DNA from: Streptomyces sp. SA15
GTDB taxonomy: Bacteria; Actinomycetota; Actinomycetes; Streptomycetales; Streptomycetaceae
Direction of reading: 5' to 3'
Assembly: GCF_002291145.1 (NCBI RefSeq)
Contig: NZ_NTGE01000073.1
Coordinates: 1-64,000, forward strand
DNA: 64,000 nt
The notes beneath the pieces were generated by a model. It did not search any database, had not been told where the DNA came from, and saw only the letters and a program-made list of their open reading frames with translations. This document shows, piece by piece, positions 17,481-26,605 of the stretch. Numbering within the stretch: the first letter of the stretch is position 1; each line of letters starts with the position of its first letter. A program made the position numbers and the translations under genes.

Positions 17481-17492
17481 ATACCCCGGTAT
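17481..17492. promoter_or_regulatory. candidate PucR-type operator (copy 2)
   Basis: ATACCCCGGTAT in the pucR/CE4 intergenic region is an ATACC-CC-GGTAT inverted repeat; read on the other strand it is ATACCGGGGTAT, matching 11 of 12 bases of the site at 14692. Upstream lie two direct copies of GTTACCGGC spaced about 20 bp, giving several TACCGG half-sites in 60 bp. Confidence 0.52.
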
Positions 17493-17589
17493 GACGGCGG
17501 GTGGAAGTTCTGCGTCCCGGTCGCATGGCGGATCCGCGCGGGCTGTTCGCATGCTGTGCGCATCGAGTGAACGAGCGGAGTGTGTGGCG

Positions 17590-18525
17590 ATGACCGGACC
17601 CGATGCCTATCAGCGTGATGCGAACACGGCGGCCGGACGCATCGGCTGGCCCGAGGGCTTCACGGCGGCCGCCTGCCTGACCTTCGACATGGACGCCGAA
17701 GCCGCTGTGCTCAGCACCGACATCTCGTCGGTCGACCGCATGAGTCCGATGAGTCATCAGTCGTACGGACCGCTGGTCGGGGTGCCCCGGATCCTGGACA
17801 TGCTGGAACGCCACGACATCAGGGCCACGTTCTTCGTCCCCGGGTACACGGCGCACCGCTACCCGGCGACAGTGAGGTCGGTGGCCGAGGCAGGTCACGA
17901 AGTGGCCCACCACAGCTATTTCCACGAGAACACCGTGGGCATGGACGCCGCGACCGAGGCCGACATGCTGGACCTGGGGATCAAGGCCCTGCAGGAGGTG
18001 GCGGGCGTCACGCCGGTCGGCTACCGGGCGCCGATGTGGGAGCTGAACTACCACACCCCGCGGCTGCTTCAGGAGCGCGGATTCCTGTACGACTCCAGCC
18101 TCATGGACGCCGACCACCCCTACCGGCTGGCGGTGGACGAACGGCCGCAGGCAGGCAGCATCGTGCAGGTGCCCGTTTCCTGGGGGCTGGACGACTGGGA
18201 GCAGTACGCGTTCCTGCCCGGGCTCATCGGATCCGGAGTGATCGAGAGCCCCGCCAAGGTGCTGGAGATGTGGACCTGGGAGCTGGAGGCCATGCACCGC
18301 CTCGGTGCCTGCTTCGTCCTCACCTGCCACCCGTTCCTGTCCGGCCGCCCCTCGCGCGCCGAGGCGCTGGAGCGGCTCATCGAGCGGATGAAGGCGCTGC
18401 CCGGCCTGTGGATCACCACCGTCGCGGAGGTCGCCCGCCATACCGCCTCCCTGGACCTCGCCCCGCGCATATGCCCGCGGCCCCGGATCCCCGAAGAGGC
18501 CTACTGGGAACCGCGGCACCCCTGA
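17590..18525 (+). CDS. CE4 polysaccharide deacetylase-family amidohydrolase
   Basis: A 311-aa NodB/CE4-fold metal hydrolase without a signal peptide, so cytosolic. Motif 1 is LTFDMDAE (about residue 27), the histidine motif is GHEVAHHSYFHE (about 107-118), and the later motifs are GYRAPMWEL and a C-terminal TCHPF. The cytosolic location and the FDMDAE variant of TFDD place it nearer the PuuE-like / cyclic-imide-hydrolysing branch than cell-wall deacetylases (inference). GGAG precedes ATG 17590; a longer in-frame start at 17491 would overlap the palindrome. It heads a run of same-strand genes through the ureohydrolase. Confidence 0.85.
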   Translation: MTGPDAYQRDANTAAGRIGWPEGFTAAACLTFDMDAEAAVLSTDISSVDRMSPMSHQSYGPLVGVPRILDMLERHDIRATFFVPGYTAHRYPATVRSVAEAGHEVAHHSYFHENTVGMDAATEADMLDLGIKALQEVAGVTPVGYRAPMWELNYHTPRLLQERGFLYDSSLMDADHPYRLAVDERPQAGSIVQVPVSWGLDDWEQYAFLPGLIGSGVIESPAKVLEMWTWELEAMHRLGACFVLTCHPFLSGRPSRAEALERLIERMKALPGLWITTVAEVARHTASLDLAPRICPRPRIPEEAYWEPRHP

Positions 18526-18675
18526 GTCGGGGACCAGTCTGTTCCGCCGGTCCACCGCCGATCGGCTTCACCGCCTGTCTGTCCACCACCGTTCGCACCG
18601 CGGGCAAGGGCGCCTGCCGTGTCCTTCCCGTACGCCCACGGCGGCCGAACGGCCGTCCCCTCGACAGGAATCGCC

Positions 18676-20184
18676 ATGCCCGAAGACACCGCGACCGCCC
18701 CGCCGGTCCCGCCCACCGCCGAGACCGGCACTCCCACCGAGACCGGCACAGCCGCCGACGAAGGACTCAAGCAGCAGTACACGATGAGATCGGCGTTCGC
18801 CCTCGCCTTCTCGGACGTCTCCCCGATCGTCGGTCTCTACGGGGTGTTCGCCCTCGGCATCGTGACCGCCGGTCCCGCCTTCTGGTGGGCGTTCCCGGTG
18901 GTCCTTGTCGGCCAGCTGCTGGTCTCCGGTGTCTTCGGCGAACTGGTGTCCCGCTGGCCGCTGCAAGGCAGCGTCTACCAGTGGGCACGCCACCTGATCG
19001 GCCCCCGCTACGGATGGTTCACCAACTGGGCCTACATGTGGGGACTCACCCTCGCGTTGTCGGCGCTGGCCTACGCGGCGTCCGGATTCCTCATCGCGGC
19101 GATCGGCCTCACCGACGTCAGCGGTACGACGCAGGCGCTGATCGCGCTGGGAGTGCTGCTGTTCGGCTCGGCCGCCAACATGATCGGAGGGCGGGTACTG
19201 AAGATACTGCTGTACTGCAGCCTCACGGCGGAGCTCGTCGCCACCCTCGGCATCGGGATCGCCCTGCTCTTCCTCCACCGTGCCCACCCTCTCTCGGTCA
19301 TCCTGAGCGGCGGGGGCACCGCACACGGCTCGCAGTGGCTCCTCGGACCGTTCCTCGGCGCGGTCGCCATGGCGGGCTGGTCGTTCGTCGGATTCGAGTC
19401 GGCCGGCTCCATCGCCGAGGAGGTCAAGGAGTCCCGGCGGGTACTGCCCAAGGCCATGCCGCTGGCCCTGGCGGCCGTCGGCCTGCTCATCATGTTCGCC
19501 AGCCTCGGCATCCTGCTGGCCATGCCGGACATCGGAGCCGTGCTGAGCGGTAAGGACTCGGATCCGGTCGCGACCACCCTGCAGGCGCAGCTCGGTTCCT
19601 CGACCGGCAAGGCACTGCTCATCGCCCTGGTCGTCGGGTTCACGGCCAGCCTCATGGCGGTGCAGGCAGCGGTGAGCCGGGCGATCTGGGCCGGTGCCCG
19701 CGACCGGGCCATCCCCGGCGCGCGGCTGCTGGGCAGGCTGTCCGGCACCGAGCGAGTGCCCCGGAACGCGATCGTGCTGACCGCTGTCATCGCCGGATCC
19801 CTGCTCTTCATCAGCGCGTCGAAGGTCTACGTCCTGCTGCTCTCCTTCGCCAACGCCGGGTTCTACCTCTCCTACGCGCTGCCCGTGCTCGGCGCGGTCT
19901 ACGTTCGGCTGCGCGGTACCTGGGCGCCCGGCGAGGTGTCCATGGGCCGGTGGGGCACACCGGTGACCCTCGCGGCCGGGGTGTGGGTGATCTTCGAGTC
20001 GGTGAACATCGCCTGGCCGCGCGCCCTGAACGGAGTGTGGTACCTCGACTGGGGACTGCTGATCATGACGGGGGCGCTGGGAGCGATCGGCGCGATGGTG
20101 AGCTGGTGGGTGTTCCGGCCGGAGCGAGATGTGTCCCCTGCCTCCGCCCTTCATTCGGTGGCGCTCGACGAGGGCGGAGCATGA
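18676..20184 (+). CDS. APC-superfamily amino acid/amine permease
   Basis: A 502-aa permease with about 12 membrane helices. The first reads RSAFALAFSDVSPIVGLYGVF and carries the flexible helix-1 pattern; later segments include SGVFGELVSRWPLQGSVYQW and GWSFVGFESAGSIAEEVKESRR, the conserved APC loop. The 34-residue N-tail is Thr/Pro-rich. ATG 18676 has CAGGAA upstream; an upstream ATG at 18619 is possible. It overlaps the following SDR gene by 4 bp (ATGA), so they are co-translated. It probably imports the island's substrate, perhaps an amine or guanidino compound. Confidence 0.88.
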   Translation: MPEDTATAPPVPPTAETGTPTETGTAADEGLKQQYTMRSAFALAFSDVSPIVGLYGVFALGIVTAGPAFWWAFPVVLVGQLLVSGVFGELVSRWPLQGSVYQWARHLIGPRYGWFTNWAYMWGLTLALSALAYAASGFLIAAIGLTDVSGTTQALIALGVLLFGSAANMIGGRVLKILLYCSLTAELVATLGIGIALLFLHRAHPLSVILSGGGTAHGSQWLLGPFLGAVAMAGWSFVGFESAGSIAEEVKESRRVLPKAMPLALAAVGLLIMFASLGILLAMPDIGAVLSGKDSDPVATTLQAQLGSSTGKALLIALVVGFTASLMAVQAAVSRAIWAGARDRAIPGARLLGRLSGTERVPRNAIVLTAVIAGSLLFISASKVYVLLLSFANAGFYLSYALPVLGAVYVRLRGTWAPGEVSMGRWGTPVTLAAGVWVIFESVNIAWPRALNGVWYLDWGLLIMTGALGAIGAMVSWWVFRPERDVSPASALHSVALDEGGA

Positions 20185-20876
20185 GCGGCCGGGTCGCCCT
20201 GATCACCGGCGCCGCCGGCGGTATCGGCGCCGCGACCGCCGAGGTGCTGAGCGAGGCGGGCTGGCGGATCGCCGGGCTGGATCTCCACCCTTCCCGTACG
20301 GATCTGCCGCTCATCGCCGATGTGGCCGATCGCCGCGCGGTCGCGGACGCCGTCGACCGCGCGGCCGAGCGGTTCGGCCGACTCGACCTGGTCGTGACCG
20401 CCGCCGGGTACTACGAGGACGGCATCGACGTCGGCGACATCACCACCGCCCAGTGGACCCGCATGCTCGACGTCGTCCTGGGCGGCACGGTGAACACCTG
20501 CGCCGCCGCCATGCCGCACCTACTCGACGCCGGCACGGGGAGCGTGGTCGTGATCTCCTCCGAACTGGCCCTCGCGGGCAGTACAGGCGACCTGCACTAC
20601 GTGGCAGCCAAGGGCGCGGTGCTCGGCTTCGCCAAGTCGCTGGCGCTGGAAGTGGCCGACTCGGGGATCCGGGTCAACATCGTCGCCCCCGGCCCCACCG
20701 ACACACCGCTGCTGGCCCCGGACTCTCCGTGGCGTGAGCCGGCCTACCTGGCCACCCTGCCCCTGGGGCGGCTGGTCACCCCGGCCGAGGTCGCGTACAC
20801 GGTGCGTTACCTGGCCACCGAGGGGCGCATGTACTGCGGGGACGTGCTGTCCCCGAACGCCGGAGCGGTGATCTGA
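20181..20876 (+). CDS. short-chain dehydrogenase/reductase (first of pair)
   Basis: A 231-aa classical SDR: cofactor motif TGAAGGIG (about residue 10), AAGYYED in place of NAG, catalytic Ser in VVVISSELALAG, and YVAAKG giving the YxxxK pair, then VNIVAPGPTDTP. It oxidises or reduces an alcohol/carbonyl using NAD(P). The start overlaps the permease stop (ATGA), and the next SDR begins 1 bp after its stop, so all three are one transcript. Confidence 0.9.
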   Translation: MSGRVALITGAAGGIGAATAEVLSEAGWRIAGLDLHPSRTDLPLIADVADRRAVADAVDRAAERFGRLDLVVTAAGYYEDGIDVGDITTAQWTRMLDVVLGGTVNTCAAAMPHLLDAGTGSVVVISSELALAGSTGDLHYVAAKGAVLGFAKSLALEVADSGIRVNIVAPGPTDTPLLAPDSPWREPAYLATLPLGRLVTPAEVAYTVRYLATEGRMYCGDVLSPNAGAVI

Positions 20877-20877
20877 C

Positions 20878-21651
20878 ATGGCATCGGACGCACGCCCCGG
20901 GCGCAGTGGCATCGCCCTGGTCACCGGAGCCGTCCAGGGCATCGGCCGGGCCTGCGCGCTGCGGCTGGCCGCGGACGGTCACACCGTCGCCGTGAACGAC
21001 GTCGCCGACGACGGACGGCTGTCGGAACTTGCCGACCGGATCGGCGGGATCGCCGCGCCCGCCGACATCGCTGATCCGGCCGCGATGGGCACCATGCTCG
21101 CCCGCGTGGAGCGGCGGGCCGGCCCGGTGGGGGTCCTGGTGGCCAACGCCGCGGCGATGTCGATGGGACCGTTCCTCGACCAGAAGCCCGAGGACTGGTG
21201 GCATCACATCGATGTGAACCTGTCCGGGCATTTCCGGGTCATACAGGCCGTATTGCCGGGAATGCGGGATCTTGGCCACGGCCGGATCGTGGTCATCGCC
21301 TCGGAATGGGGTGTGATCGGGCAGCGCAACGCCACGGCCTACGCCGCCTCGAAGGCCGGCCTGATCGCTCTGGTCAAGGGACTGGCCCGTGAACTGGGTC
21401 CCCAGCAGATCCTCACGAACTGCGTCGCCCCGTCCTATGTGGACACCGATCAGCTGAGGGTGGACGCCGCCGACGCCGGTGTGACGCTGGAGGAGATGCG
21501 GACCCGCTACCGGCGGTTGATGCCCGTCGGCCGACTGGCGGAGCCCGGCGAGATCGCCGCGGCCGTCGCCTTCCTGGCCTCGCCCGGTGCGGGGGCGATC
21601 ATCGGCCAGATCCTCCAGCCCAACGGCGGCTCCACCCGTGCCCGTGCCTGA
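20878..21651 (+). CDS. short-chain dehydrogenase/reductase (second of pair)
   Basis: A 257-aa SDR with TGAVQGIG, VANAAAMS for the NNAG segment, IASEWGVIG supplying Ser, and YAASKAG (YxxxK), then NCVAPSYVDTDQ. It is not a recent duplicate of its neighbour, because sequence outside the motifs differs. It is placed directly between the first SDR and the ureohydrolase. Two consecutive dehydrogenases beside an amidohydrolase and a ureohydrolase suggest stepwise oxidation of the carbon part of a nitrogenous substrate (inference). Confidence 0.9.
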   Translation: MASDARPGRSGIALVTGAVQGIGRACALRLAADGHTVAVNDVADDGRLSELADRIGGIAAPADIADPAAMGTMLARVERRAGPVGVLVANAAAMSMGPFLDQKPEDWWHHIDVNLSGHFRVIQAVLPGMRDLGHGRIVVIASEWGVIGQRNATAYAASKAGLIALVKGLARELGPQQILTNCVAPSYVDTDQLRVDAADAGVTLEEMRTRYRRLMPVGRLAEPGEIAAAVAFLASPGAGAIIGQILQPNGGSTRARA

Positions 21652-21681
21652 GCACTCCCTGAACCCGGAAGAGGAACTCCC

Positions 21682-22638
21682 ATGCCCGACCCGTCCCGTG
21701 ACCCGGTACGCCCCGTGGACGGCACGAGCGTTCCGCGCTTCGCCGGGAGCGGAAGCTTCGCGCGGGTGCCGGAGATAGACCGAGTCGGCGACTACGACGT
21801 CGCCGTCCTCGGAGTGCCGTTCGACGCCGGTACGTCCTACCGGCCCGGTGCCCGGTTCGGCCCGATGGCCGTTCGCCAGGCGTCCCGCCACCTGCGCCCG
21901 GAGTACCACGTGGAGCTGGACATCTCACCGTTCACCGCCATCCAGGTCGTCGACGCCGGTGACGTCCCGGTGACCCCGTTCTCGATAGACAGGGCGCTCG
22001 GCCAGATCACCGACCACGCCCGGGACGTGGCACACGGCGGCCGCAAGGTACTGGCGATCGGCGGTGACCACACGATCGCGCTGCCGATGCTCCGGACGGC
22101 GGTGGCGGAGCACGGGCCTGTCGCCCTCGTGCACTTCGACGCGCACCTGGACACCTGGGACACGTACTTCCACGCGCCGACGACACACGGCACCGTGTTC
22201 CGCCGCGCATTCGAAGAGGGCCTGCTGATCGAGGACCATTCCATCCATGTGGGCATCCGCGGCCCTGTCTACGACCGAGCGGACATGGACGCGGACAAGC
22301 GTCTCGGCTTCCGTACGATCCGGGCCGGCGACATTGATCTGCTCGGAACGGCCGGTGCGATCCAGGCGATCACCGAACGGGTGGACGACCTCCCGGTCTA
22401 CCTGTCCGTCGACATCGACGTCCTGGACCCGGCCTTCGCACCGGGCACCGGAACCCCGGAGGCCGGCGGGCTGACCAGCCGGGAACTCCTGCGGGTACTG
22501 CGCGGGTTGACCGGGTTGAACCTCGTGGGCGGCGATGTCGTGGAGGTGTCTCCCGCCTACGACCACGCCGAGATCACCTCGATCGCCGCCGCGACCGTGC
22601 TCTTCGACCTGATCAGCCTCATGGCCCGCGCCCATTGA
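21682..22638 (+). CDS. ureohydrolase (agmatinase / guanidino-acid hydrolase type)
   Basis: A 318-aa arginase-superfamily Mn enzyme that hydrolyses a guanidino group to urea. All metal-ligand motifs are present: GGDHTIALP, HFDAHLDTWD and SVDIDVLDPAFAPGTGTPE. N-terminal GVPFDAGTSYRPGARFGP is the agmatinase-type signature. Members of this branch act on agmatine, guanidinobutyrate or guanidinopropionate; the sequence alone does not decide, and the specificity loop reads FHAPTTHGTVFRRA. It is the last gene of the island, 30 bp after the second SDR, with AGAGGAAC before the ATG. Confidence 0.92.
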   Translation: MPDPSRDPVRPVDGTSVPRFAGSGSFARVPEIDRVGDYDVAVLGVPFDAGTSYRPGARFGPMAVRQASRHLRPEYHVELDISPFTAIQVVDAGDVPVTPFSIDRALGQITDHARDVAHGGRKVLAIGGDHTIALPMLRTAVAEHGPVALVHFDAHLDTWDTYFHAPTTHGTVFRRAFEEGLLIEDHSIHVGIRGPVYDRADMDADKRLGFRTIRAGDIDLLGTAGAIQAITERVDDLPVYLSVDIDVLDPAFAPGTGTPEAGGLTSRELLRVLRGLTGLNLVGGDVVEVSPAYDHAEITSIAAATVLFDLISLMARAH

Positions 22639-23054
22639 CGAGGGCTTCGACTTCCTCGGCCGGCGCTTCCGGCGGCACCGGTGCCAGTGATCGATGGTGG
22701 CCCCTGGACTCGGGCGCTCAGGCGAGCTGCGCGTGTTCGCCTGTCGAACTGCCAATGGTTCGAGGTGCCGTTCGATGCTGGATGCCGACGTGAGCCTGCC
22801 CGCCACGTCGAGCCTCTCTTCGGCATGGAGTAAGTCGGCCGCTCGTTTGCTCGCGGTCATTGGCAGCAGTGGCCCGCCGTGCAAGCCGAAGCGGTCAGGG
22901 ACTCCTGGCATTGATCACCGAGGCATCTGCCACGCTTACCCCGTGGCTCAACATCTGGGAACCGTTCGGCGGTCAATCCGCCGCCCTGCGCGTACCGCGT
23001 CGCACCGGACGGCGCGACGCGGGCCCCAGCTGCATCGGCAAAGGTCAGATCAGG
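22639..23054. other. spacer between convergent genes
   Basis: About 415 bp between the ureohydrolase and tesB stops. Short open frames on both strands carry no recognisable domain and no good start signals. A GGCACCGGTGCC palindrome near 22674 could be part of a terminator, but its stem is short. I see nothing else. Confidence 0.4.
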
Positions 23055-23927
23055 TCAGCCCAGCTTCCTGAACAAGCCCTCCTGCACGACGGACACGACC
23101 AGTCGCCCCTCGCGGTCGTAGATCCGGCCGCGTGCCAGCCCGCGACCTCCCACCGCGACCGGCGACTCCTGGTCGTACAGGAGCCATTCGTCGGCCCGGA
23201 ACGGCCGGTGGAACCACATGGCGTGGTCCAGCGACGCCATGTCGAACCCGCGCGGCCCCCACAGGGGTTCGACCGGGATGCGGACGGCGTCGAGGAGGGT
23301 CATGTCGCTGGCGTAGGTCAGCGCGCAGGTGTGCACGAGCGGGTCGTCGCCCAGCGGTCCGACCGCGCGCATCCACACCGCGCTGCGCGGCTCGGCGTCC
23401 TTGACCTCCTCGGCGGTCCAGCGCAGCCGGTCCACATAACGGATGTCGAACGGCTGACGGCGGGCCATTCGCTCCAACTGCTCCGGCAGCGTGCCCAGAT
23501 GCTCCCGGATCTCTTCCGCGACCGTCGGCAGGGACTCAGGGTCCGGGATCTTGCGGGCGGGCGGCAGCTGGTGCTCGAAGCTCCCCTGTTCAGGCTTGTG
23601 AAAGGAGGCGGTGAGATTGAAGATCGTGCGGCCCTGCTGCACCGCGGTGACCCGGCGGGTCGTGAACGACCGGCCGTCCCGCACCCGCTCGACCTGGTAC
23701 ACGATCGGCACGCCCGGCCGGCCCGGGCGCAGGAAGTACGCGTGCAGCGAGTGCACCGGACGTTCGCCGTCCGTGGTGCGCCCGGCGGCGACCAGTGCCT
23801 GGCCCGCCACCTGGCCGCCGAAGACCCGCTGCAGGGACTCCTGCGGGCTGCGGCCACGGAAGATGTTGACCTCGATCTGCTCCAGGTCGAGCAGGTCGAC
23901 GAGCCTCTCGGCCGCGTTCGTCGTCAT
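23055..23927 (-). CDS. tesB: acyl-CoA thioesterase II
   Basis: A 290-aa double hot-dog thioesterase hydrolysing medium/long acyl-CoA. N-terminal hot-dog: GRSPQESLQRVFGGQVAGQALVAAGRT and VHSLHAYFLRPG. C-terminal hot-dog: LTYASDMTLLDA, the catalytic Asp in SLDHAMWFHRPF, and LLYDQESPVAVGGRGLARG with the catalytic Gln. Length is typical. ATG 23927 has AGGAG 11 bases upstream. It lies 19 bp downstream of the helicase gene on the same strand and may be co-transcribed. Confidence 0.93.
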   Translation of the reverse strand: MTTNAAERLVDLLDLEQIEVNIFRGRSPQESLQRVFGGQVAGQALVAAGRTTDGERPVHSLHAYFLRPGRPGVPIVYQVERVRDGRSFTTRRVTAVQQGRTIFNLTASFHKPEQGSFEHQLPPARKIPDPESLPTVAEEIREHLGTLPEQLERMARRQPFDIRYVDRLRWTAEEVKDAEPRSAVWMRAVGPLGDDPLVHTCALTYASDMTLLDAVRIPVEPLWGPRGFDMASLDHAMWFHRPFRADEWLLYDQESPVAVGGRGLARGRIYDREGRLVVSVVQEGLFRKLG

Positions 23928-23946
23928 GGGTGGGATTCTCCTGTGT

Positions 23947-26460
23947 TCACAGCTGGCCGACGTCGGTGACACGGACGATCGCGCGGCCCTCCGCGTCGGA
24001 GGCCGCGAGGTCGATCTCCGCGCTGATGCCCCAGTCATGATCGTCGTTCGGGTCGTCGAAGATCTGGCGGACGCGCCACAGGCCGTTCTGCGGCTCCTCC
24101 TCGATGACGAGCAGCTTGGGGCCGCGGGCGTCGGGACCGGTGCCGAGGGCGTCGTACTCGTCCCAGTACTTGTCCATCGCCTCGCCCCAGGCCTCGGCGT
24201 CCCAGCCGGCCTCGGCGTCCAACTCGCCGAGCTCGTCGACCTGGTCGAGCGCGGCGAGCTCCACGCGGCGGAACATCGCGTTGCGGACGAGGACGCGGAA
24301 GGCGCGCGCGTTGGTGGTGACCGGCTTGACCTCGTCGGCCTTCTCCTGGGCCTCCTCGGCGGTCATCTCCTCCGGGTTGGCGAGCTGCTCCCATTCGTCC
24401 AGCAGGCTGGAGTCGACCTGGCGCACCATCTCGCCGAGCCACTCGATCAGGTCCTGAAGGTCTTCGGACTTGAGGTCGTCGGGGACGGTGTGGTCCAGGG
24501 CCTTGTAGGCGCTCGCGAGGTAGCGCAGCACGATGCCCTCGGTGCGGGCCAGCTCGTAGTAGGACACCAACTCCGTGAAGGACATGGCCCGTTCGTACAT
24601 GTCACGGATGACGGACTTCGGCGACAGTGGATGGTCGCCGACCCAGGGGTGGCTCTTGCGGTAGGTGTTGTACGCGTGGAAGAGGAGTTCCTCCAGGGGC
24701 TTCGGGTACGTGATGTCCTGGAGGCGCTCCATGCGCTCCTCGTACTCGACGCCGTCCGCCTTCATCGCGGCCACCGCCTCGCCGCGCGCCTTGTTCTGCT
24801 GGGCGGCGAGGATCTGCCGCGGGTCGTCCAGCGTGGACTCGACGACGGAGACCATGTCCAGGGCGTAGGACGGCGACTCGGGGTCGAGGAGCTCGAACGC
24901 GGCGAGCGCGAAGGTGGACAGCGGCTGGTTCAGCGCGAAGTCCTGCTGGAGGTCGACCGTGAGACGGACGATGCGGCCCTCCGCGTCCGGCTTGTCGAGT
25001 TTCTCGACGATGCCGCCGTCCAGGAGCGAGCGGTAGATGGCGATCGCCCGCCGGATGTGCCTGAGCTGCTGCTTGCGCGGCTCGTGGTTGTCCTCCAGGA
25101 GGTGCCGCATCGCCTCGAAGGCGTTGCCGGGCCGGGCGATCACCGACAGCAGCATCGTGTGCGTCACCCGGAAACGGGAGGTCAGCGGCTCCGGCTCGGA
25201 GGAGATGAGCTTCTCGAAGGTGTTCTCCGTCCACCCTACGAATCCCTCGGGCGCCTTCTTGCGGACGACCTTCCGGCGCTTCTTCGGGTCGTCGCCCGCC
25301 TTGGCGAGCGCCTTCTCGTTCTCGACGACATGCTCGGGGGCCTGGGCTACGACGAAGCCCGCCGTGTCGAAGCCCGCCCGCCCGGCGCGGCCCGCGATCT
25401 GGTGGAACTCGCGGGCGCGCAGGGTGCGGACGCGGGTGCCGTCGTACTTGGTCAGCGCGGTGAACAGCACGGTCCGGATGGGCACGTTGACACCCACGCC
25501 GAGCGTGTCCGTGCCGCAGATGACCTTCAGCAGACCCGCCTGCGCCAGCTTCTCCACCAGGCGCCGGTACTTGGGCAGCATGCCGGCGTGATGGACCCCG
25601 ATGCCGTGCCGTACGTACCGCGAGAGGTTGCGGCCGAACTTGGTGGTGAAGCGGAAGTTGCCGATCAGCTCCGCGATCTGCTCCTTCTCCTCGCGCGTGC
25701 ACATGTTGATGCTCATCAGCGCCTGCGCCCGCTCCACGGCCTGGGCCTGCGTGAAGTGCACGATGTAGACCGGCGCCTGCTTGGTCTCCAGCAGCTCGGT
25801 CAGCGTCTCGGTGAGCGGAGTGAACCGGTACGCGTACGACAGCGGCACGGGACGGGTCGCCGAGCGGACCACCGCCGTCGGGCGGCCGGTGCGCCGGGTG
25901 AGATCCTTCTCGAACATCGAGACGTCGCCGAGCGTGGCCGACATCAGGACGAACTGCGCCTGGGGAAGTTCCAGGATCGGGATCTGCCAGGCCCAGCCGC
26001 GGTCCCCCTCCGCGTAGAAATGGAACTCGTCCATCACGACCTGGCCGACGTCCGCGTCCTTGCCGTCGCGCAGAGCGATCGACGCGAGCACCTCGGCGGT
26101 GCAGCAGATGACGGGCGCGTCGGCGTTGACGGACGCGTCCCCGGTCAGCATCCCGACGTTCTCGGTGCCGAAGATCTTGCACAGCTCGAAGAACTTCTCC
26201 GAGACCAGCGCCTTGATCGGAGCGGTGTAGAAGGTGACCTCGTCACGAGCCAGCGCGGCGAAATGGGCGGCTGCGGCGATCATGCTCTTGCCGGAACCTG
26301 TGGGCGTCGAGACGATCACGTTCGCACCGGAGACCACCTCGATCAGCGCCTCCTCCTGGTGGGGATAGAGCGTGAGCCCGCGCTCCTCGGCCCACGCCTC
26401 GAAGGCTTCGTAGAGGGCGTCGGGGTCGGCGGTCGGCGGCAGCTGATCGATGAGGGTCAC
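23947..26460 (-). CDS. Ski2-like DEAD/DEAH-box helicase with DUF3516-type C-terminus
   Basis: An 837-aa superfamily-2 RNA helicase. Motif I is STPTGSGKS (about residue 52), Ib is YTAPIKALVSEKF, motif II is MDEFHF in place of DExH, motif III is LMSATLGD, and motif VI is HQIAGRAGRAGFD. The 350-residue helical C-terminal part (YERAMSFTELVSYYELARTEG, LIEWLGEMVRQVDSSLLDEW) matches the actinobacterial DUF3516 region. Function is probably RNA remodelling or turnover. GTG 26460 gives the family start (TLIDQLPPTADPDALYEAFE); the longer frame to 26553 would run into the divergent gene region. Confidence 0.92.
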   Translation of the reverse strand: MTLIDQLPPTADPDALYEAFEAWAEERGLTLYPHQEEALIEVVSGANVIVSTPTGSGKSMIAAAAHFAALARDEVTFYTAPIKALVSEKFFELCKIFGTENVGMLTGDASVNADAPVICCTAEVLASIALRDGKDADVGQVVMDEFHFYAEGDRGWAWQIPILELPQAQFVLMSATLGDVSMFEKDLTRRTGRPTAVVRSATRPVPLSYAYRFTPLTETLTELLETKQAPVYIVHFTQAQAVERAQALMSINMCTREEKEQIAELIGNFRFTTKFGRNLSRYVRHGIGVHHAGMLPKYRRLVEKLAQAGLLKVICGTDTLGVGVNVPIRTVLFTALTKYDGTRVRTLRAREFHQIAGRAGRAGFDTAGFVVAQAPEHVVENEKALAKAGDDPKKRRKVVRKKAPEGFVGWTENTFEKLISSEPEPLTSRFRVTHTMLLSVIARPGNAFEAMRHLLEDNHEPRKQQLRHIRRAIAIYRSLLDGGIVEKLDKPDAEGRIVRLTVDLQQDFALNQPLSTFALAAFELLDPESPSYALDMVSVVESTLDDPRQILAAQQNKARGEAVAAMKADGVEYEERMERLQDITYPKPLEELLFHAYNTYRKSHPWVGDHPLSPKSVIRDMYERAMSFTELVSYYELARTEGIVLRYLASAYKALDHTVPDDLKSEDLQDLIEWLGEMVRQVDSSLLDEWEQLANPEEMTAEEAQEKADEVKPVTTNARAFRVLVRNAMFRRVELAALDQVDELGELDAEAGWDAEAWGEAMDKYWDEYDALGTGPDARGPKLLVIEEEPQNGLWRVRQIFDDPNDDHDWGISAEIDLAASDAEGRAIVRVTDVGQL

Positions 26461-26605
26461 CCACCCATCTTGCCTGCCCTCTTGCCCTATAGGGGAATCG
26501 GTTGCCGGCAGGAAGATCGCGAACGCTACGCTGTGTCGCCGACGGAGCGTCAACGCACCCGGTCAACTGGACAGCGGCACACGAGGAATGGGGCGGGCAA
26601 CGGCG

